Below, piece after piece: positions 58,830-64,000 of a stretch of 64,000 nt of DNA. The stretch is taken from positions 739,420 through 803,419 of the forward strand of contig QANY01004038.1 of NCBI GenBank assembly GCA_003255025.1, written 5' to 3'. Origin of the DNA: Datisca glomerata (Eukaryota > Streptophyta > Magnoliopsida > Cucurbitales > Datiscaceae). The notes beneath the pieces were generated by a model. The model did not search any database. It worked only from the letters and a program-made list of their open reading frames with translations, and was not told the origin of the DNA. A program made the position numbers and the translations under genes. The stretch's first letter is position 1, and the number at the start of each line of letters is the position of its first letter.

Positions 58830-60300
58830 TATGTATGAGTAAAGCCCTTGGCAACTAGTCGGGCTTTATATCTTTCGATGGTGCCGTTGCTGTTCTATTT
58901 GGTCTTGTAGACCCACTTACATCCTACAGGTTTCTTCCCATTGGGTAGTGGGATTATGTCCCAAGTTTCATTCTTTTCCAAGGCTAGAAGTTCTTCATTT
59001 ATCGCCTTTCTCCATTTGGGGTCGAGTTGGGCTTCTTGATAGGTCTTTGGCTCAACTGTTTAATCAATTTTTCCCAGGTATGCCCAGTGTATGTTAGAGA
59101 TTTTATCATAAGATAGGAAATTTTGGATAGGGTATAGAACCTGATGGGACACGTAGTCTTTTAATCTTTCTAGGGGTTGAGTTTTCCTTGTTGACCTTCT
59201 TACGATTACTGCTTCATCAGTGACAGTTGCCTCATTGCTCCCCCTGAGGTAGTTGTCTCAAGCGCGGCTGATGCGGTATCTTGTTCCTGTCTTATGATAT
59301 CAGAGGAAATAATACTGTTAGGTAGCGAAAACGTTTGGTGGTGGTTATGGTTGTCGGGGTCCTTTGGGTAATAGGATTCTAGTTCTAAAAATTGCACATC
59401 TCGCGAGATGTAGAGTTTATGGTTTATTGGGTCATAGCACTTATACCCCATTTTCTCAGCGGAATACCCCAAAATAGGGTTTTGACTGAGGTTTTATCCA
59501 ATTTATCAAGTCTTGGAATGTGTACGAAGCATGTACATCCGAATACTCGTATATGATCTAGGTTAATTTTCCTACCCTTGAGAATTTCTAGAGGGCTTTT
59601 CAGATGCAATTTTATACTGGGTAACCGATTGATGAGGTAGGTTGCTGTGAGTATAGAATCGGACCAGTGTCTTTTGGGTATGTTGTTTTGGAGGAGGAGA
59701 GACCTAGTCATTTCAAGAAGGTGTCGGTTTTTGCGTTATGAGACACCATTTTGTTGTGGGGTGTGGATGCAGGTGGTTTGATGTCGTATACCATTTTGTT
59801 TAAAAAACTCAAAAAAATTGTTGTTAGTATACTCGGTTCCATTGTCAAACCTAAATATTTTTATGGTTGTTTCAAATTGAGTTTCAACTCAATTGTTGAA
59901 CTCTTGAAAACGACTGAAGACTTCATTTTTTGATTTCAAAAGGTATAACCATGTGGTGCGAGAGAAATCATCAATAAATGTAACAAAATATTTGAATTTA
60001 TTATATGAATCAACTGGGGTGGGTCCCCAAACATCAGAATGAATTAATTCAAAACATCATTTTGTCGTACTACTAGATAGTGGAAAGGGTAACCTGGTTT
60101 GTTTTGAAAGTTTGCAGACTAAGCAACTGCTAGAGTCTGAATTACAACCGAGTAATTTGTTTAGGATTTTGTCGGAGGGATGACCGAATCTCCAGTGTAA
60201 TATTTTGTCTTTTGTACTATATTGGAGGTGGAAAGGCATGTTTTGTTGGTATCTTCTAAGTAGTACATGCCGTTTCTAAATTTCCCTTCACCAATCTTCC
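58830..60300 (-). pseudogene. Copia element II integrase remnant
   Basis: The zinc-binding part (LHWRFGHPSDKILN, CLVCKLSKQTRLPF) is at 60080-60205. Core blocks are LIHSDVWGPTP, YFVTFIDDFSRTTWLYLL, HTPQQNGV and HWSDSILTATYLINRLPS, followed by the C-terminal GYSAEKMGYKCYDP region (59430-59470). Stops split it near 60060, 59930 and 59735. Confidence 0.87.
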
Positions 60301-60800
60301 TCCCGGTGACTCGATCCTGAAAAAGTAACATTGCAGTTTAAGTCTTTGGTTATTTTACTGACGGATAGGAGATTGGAGTTAAAATTGGATAGGCAAAGTA
60401 TGTTGTTAATGGTTTTTGTGAACAATGTGGTGGACCCTATGCCAAAAATTGGAAATTTATTTCCATTGGCTACCGACACGTGTTGTGGTCTTTCTAATTT
60501 AGTGAGGCTGTGTACGTTTTTTGTGTTATGAGTCATGTGGTCTGAGGCACCAGAGTCTATTATCTAGTGTTCTAAGTTATGATAAAAATTTGCAGACTTA
60601 GAAAAATAATTGACAGTATTGCAGATAGATGGACCTGAGGTATCACGCAAAAATTCTCTGAATTGTTTGAGTAGTGTAGACATCTGTGCGTCGTTGTCTG
60701 TGTGCAGATCTGCTCTAACGGATCCGGATCTGTCCATTTCCTCAATTCGATCGGGTCGATACCCATGTCCCGAACCTGGTCCGTCTGTCATGTGGGCTCT
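60300..60800 (-). pseudogene. Copia element II protease region
   Basis: The active-site motif IIDSGASDHM is at about 60529-60560 (minus), followed by VANGNKFPIFGIGS and LLSVSKITKDLNC. One stop separates it from the gag end. Upstream sequence is G+C-rich (60700-61080). Confidence 0.83.
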
Positions 60801-61737
60801 GCGATCTCGGTCGGGTCGAGACCCGTAACCCGCTCCGCTGAAGCCCTCGGTATAAAAGGGAAATGTTTCCCTCGCGGAGCCCCCTCGCTCGTCATTCCCG
60901 CGCTCCTTTTGGAACTTTTCTCTGGTTCTGCCGGAGATGAGGGTGCCGGTTCCAGCACCGGTCGTGGGTGTGCCTCTCCTTTCGGTAGTGGCTGCACCTC
61001 ACCGGCTCGCCTGGCTGTCCGCGGTGCCTTCCCCCTTCCCTAGGGTTAGGGTTTCGTAGGGAGCCGTGGGTCGCCATGGCTAGTGCCTCCGCCTTGTCAT
61101 CTCTGGTACTCATCACTCTTCGCCTGGTTTCTTCTCTTTGAACCATGGCTGAGACCATGGAAAATGTTGGCTTCTCCGTCGACATCAAGATCTGAGCCCA
61201 GAATGCCTCGTAGCTTGAGTCGAGAGACGTCAAAAAATGGAACACCATATCCTGTTCAACCCGCTCTTGGAGTTCCTTCAGGTCAGTGGTCATCGGTCTT
61301 AGGGTTTCGAGTTCTTTGAACTTAGATTTTAAAAACCCGGTCAACTCCGGTACTGATCTGTCCCCCTGTTTTGCTTGGGAGATCTCTCGTTTAAGTTCAA
61401 AGACTTGCGCAAAATTGTTTTGTTCATAATAATTGCTCCGGATTTCTTCCTAGAGTTCCTGTCTTGTTTCACAAAAACAAAAGATTTCACTGAGTTTTGG
61501 GTCTATTGAATTAGTTATCCAGGTAATTACCTGGCTGTCCATGATGTCCCATTCCTTTGGGTTTCGGTCTGGCCTTGGCTTACTGCCGTCCATGAAACCC
61601 AGTCTGCCTCTTCCTTTCACGCTCACCCAAGCCACCCTGGCCCACGGTATGTAGTTGTGGCCAGTGAGCAGGATGGAGGTCAGTCTGGGATTGGTGTCAT
61701 GGTGGTGAAACTGGCCGGAGGTCGATGGTTCTGCCAT
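60801..61737 (-). pseudogene. Copia element II gag
   Basis: Starts at the ATG at 61737 (MAEPSTSGQ), with LTGHNYIPWARVAWVSVKGR, ITWITNSIDPKL and YEQNNFAQVFELKREIS. A TAG near 61450 is followed by LTGFLKSKFKELETL, LTSLDSSYEAFWAQILM and a zinc-knuckle-like CSHYRKERHTHDRCW, in which the second Cys is Tyr. This is a gag-polypeptide / UBN2-type layout. Confidence 0.87.
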
Positions 61738-61780
61738 ACTATTTTATGTGTTGGTTCTCAGAATCATTTCTTTAATACCA

Positions 61781-62086
61781 TGTAGAAATTATGAACCCTA
61801 GAAATGATGAACACTTTAGTGTTCTGATCTGAAAGAAAGATGATGAACTTCTTGTTCTGATTTCTGATTAAGAATTCTGATTCTTTACAATGAGTAAGTG
61901 ATGTATATATACATATAATTTCTAACGGTTGCCTATGGTCTCTCCAACGGATGCCTACTGATCATTTTTCCAGAAGTGGTTAGACACCCACTGTGTTTGG
62001 TGAAAGTTACTGTTCTGCTTTCCCTTTTTGCCTGTGATGAAGATTTTCCTTCTGAGGCAATACTTTCTGTTTCTCTTTCTTCAACA
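61781..62086 (-). repeat. 5' LTR of copia element II
   Basis: 306 bp, near-identical to 57200-57505. It is followed on the plus strand by the target duplication GTTGT. Confidence 0.92.
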
Positions 62087-62091
62087 GTTGT

Positions 62092-62628
62092 ACTGCAAGA
62101 GATGTGGTGCACTTGCAGACCCAATATTCTAAAGGACAGCTAAGCAAGGAGTAATCACCATACAAAAGGAAATAGCATAATCACCATACACGTGTGATCT
62201 GAAAATAACGGTAACAGCTACCCGACAAGGCTTAAGCTAAACCACTGATCCTTCTTATTTGCAATACATCAAATTGAAGGCATATTTTCCTCATGCGCGA
62301 ATCTCACTGAGATATTTTAGTTGATTTGGCTCCTTGATGCTGTAGTTTGCGATTTACACATTGTTGCAATAATGACCTTAAAATAAAACCATTTACATAA
62401 TTTCCCTTTAAGATGGGCTCAAATTTTGTTTCACCTACAATTATCTAATCAAAGAGGAAATTACTATTCGGAGGAGTAATTTTATGGTAGAAAATCAGGA
62501 GCAATGCATAAGATTGAGAAAAGGATAAATCCTAACCCAAATTAGAAAAGTAAACTTAAAGGAAGAAAAATAAAACCAGAAATGCAAGGATAGAATAGGA
62601 ATATCCTGAGTTGTCTCCCTCATTCCTA
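62092..62628. other. Spacer, no gene recognised
   Basis: AT-rich. Possibly the 3' region of the Athila remnant that follows on the minus strand. Confidence 0.4.
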
Positions 62629-63222
62629 TTATTGCTTCACTCTTTTCCCATTTACCTTGAATTCTCTACCTGTTTTCTCTTCAATTAGGTCCACAACGCC
62701 GTAGGAATAGACTTTGAGAAGCTTAAAAGGTCCTGGCCAATGATATTTTAGTTTGCCTAGGAATAACTTTAATCCGGAATTGAATAACACTTCAGCTCAT
62801 GAAATTAATTCTCTGGTCATAATCCTTTTATCATGCCATCTTTTTATTTGCTCCATATACAGTCTTGCATTTTCAAATGAAAACAACCTGATTTCATTCA
62901 ACTCATTTAGTTGTAGAGCTCTATTTACTCCAGTAGCGTGAAGATCTAAATTCAACCTTTTCACTACCCAAAATGCTCTATGTTGTAGCTCTAGAGGTAA
63001 GTGACATGCTTTTCCAAAGACTAGCATATAAGGAGACATGCCAAGTGAAGTCTTGAAAGTTGTTCTATAAGCCTACATTGCATCATCTAGCCTGATTAAC
63101 TAATCCTTCATAATAGTGTTTACCATTTTTTCTAGGATTCTTTTATTCTCTCTATTTGAAAATTTAACCTGCCCACTAGTTTGAGGGTGGTAGGATGTAG
63201 CAACCATGTGCTTTACTTCATA
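62629..63222 (-). pseudogene. Ty3/gypsy Athila-type integrase C-terminal remnant
   Basis: On minus: [22 protein letters not shown] (near 63150-63210), [55 protein letters not shown], then GKLKYHWPGPFKLLKV and FKVNGKRVKQ, ending at 62629. The pattern (ACHLPxELxHRAxW, LNELxExR) is characteristic of the Athila lineage. Stops near 63105 and 63075 and a frameshift near 62797 break it. The upstream part is cut off at 63222 by a CACTA terminus. Confidence 0.85.
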
Positions 63223-64000
63223 CACTACAACAAATATGGGATTCTATAAGATGCAGAAAACCCTATGAAAAGTAACCACAGGGTTCTCACGGAACCTATG
63301 TGGTAGAAAGTCCGCATTTTTTGCAGGGCCTTTGCTCTCTACGATAAAAGCTGTGACTTTTTACTTTTTACAGGGTTGTGTAATAGGGTTTATATGACCC
63401 CTACAGATTTTGTTTAACATGTGTTTTTTATCCTTGTGAATTAATACTCACATGTATTTTATATCCTATTAAATCATATACAATTATATTTATTGAACCT
63501 CATTCAAATAGTTTTTGGTTATAGATTCTGCCTCTTATATATAACTTTTTCTAGCATTTTATAAATGCTATCTTCTTTACAATCAATTTATATGTACATG
63601 CTTAAGCATTCAAAATTAATAAATTACCAAACTAAAAAAATTAACACATCATTTCATTTTAACAAAATAGATTACCAGACAAAAAGTATCACCAAAAGTA
63701 TCATTACTTAGTTAGTATACTAATACAATAGTATCACTATTCATTTCAAAAAATAAAAAGCATCTAAAAGTTTTACAGATGCTATAAAATATCTTCAAAT
63801 TTTCACTGACAGTTTCCTAGACTTAACTCTTCAAACTTTGATGCCATGTTGAACATCCTCAAGTGATTGTTGGTCCTGCATTTTAAAGAGAATAGTCATT
63901 GCACCTCTGAAAAGAAAGAGATAGTTTTTTCATTCAAGTTCATTAACATAAGTATTGATCAAACAAGAGAAGATATGAACTTGCAAACATAAGTAATAAC
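63223..64000 (+). mobile_element. 5' end of a CACTA element, running out of the window
   Basis: CACTACAACAAATATGGG at 63223-63240 is a typical plant CACTA terminus. Within the next 170 bp come subterminal motifs in both orientations (CAGAAAACCCTATG, CACAGGGTTCT, ACAGGGTTGTGTAATAGGGTTT). The rest (63400-64000) is AT-rich without ORFs. It interrupts the Athila integrase. Confidence 0.75.

Larger units (their letters stand above)
57200..62086 (-). mobile_element. Ty1/copia LTR retrotransposon (element II), relatively young
   Basis: About 4.9 kb flanked by GTTGT (57195-57199 and 62087-62091). LTRs are 306 bp each and differ at five positions. On the minus strand: gag, protease, integrase, RT, RNase H. 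The order defines copia. The polypurine tract GAGGGGGAG (57506-57514) precedes the 3' LTR. The sequence after the 5' LTR reads TGGTATTAAAG, a partial match to the initiator-Met primer site. Several stops and frameshifts disable it. Confidence 0.92.

Noticed and set aside
1..64000. CRISPR array, bacterial operon, or organelle genome segment
   Set aside because: No spaced identical repeats of CRISPR type. Introns, snoRNAs and plant retrotransposons show nuclear plant DNA.
1..64000. tRNA or rRNA genes
   Set aside because: No cloverleaf with A and B boxes was recognised by eye. The rRNA-like segments at 12330-12861 are snoRNA guides, not rRNA.

Overview
The window looks like nuclear DNA of a flowering plant, most likely a eudicot. 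It is AT-rich, has GT-AG introns, and carries nested plant LTR retrotransposons (Ty3/gypsy TAT, Tekay and Athila types; Ty1/copia) and DNA transposons (CACTA, Mutator-like). It also has plant-type box C/D snoRNAs and plant gene families. I cannot name the species. Similarity statements are by eye and from memory; no database was searched.

Layout. 1-3317: a decayed TAT-type gypsy 3' end with its tandem repeats, then the end of a CACTA element. 3318-19719 is the gene island. It holds a ten-exon type I inositol polyphosphate 5-phosphatase (7323-12029, +; 637 codons when spliced). Convergent to it is a compact three-snoRNA gene (about 12990 to 12250, -) with a TATA box and telo-box. Then come an intronless nepenthesin-type aspartic protease (15593-16888, +) and an intronless uncharacterised plant protein (17474-18745, -).

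19725-62086 is mostly transposon. A Tekay-type gypsy deletion derivative lies at 19725-25017 (TSD TTTAC). A copia element follows at 25356-33520 (TSD CTAGG). After a stretch with a CACTA terminus (36213), a field of inverted and tandem repeats (37330-38090) and a C-rich island (38394-38662), a TAT gypsy element spans 39833-51438 (TSD AAAAT). A solo LTR of the 25356-33520 copia family sits inside its reverse transcriptase, and a broken antisense ORF lies downstream of its integrase. A Mutator-like element with terminal inverted repeats of about 185 bp and a perfect 9-bp TSD (53251-55768) carries arrays of a palindromic CATCGTGTAG/CTACACGATG unit. A younger copia element (57200-62086, TSD GTTGT) has 306-bp LTRs differing at five positions. 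The window ends with an Athila integrase remnant (62629-63222) cut by the start of a CACTA element (63223 onward).

All transposon coding regions seen carry stops or frameshifts, so no autonomous element is evident. The working host content is the phosphatase, the snoRNA gene, the protease and the uncharacterised protein. The most unusual structures are the Mutator-like element with palindrome arrays and the snoRNA cluster, whose U61-like member looks like a small ORF.
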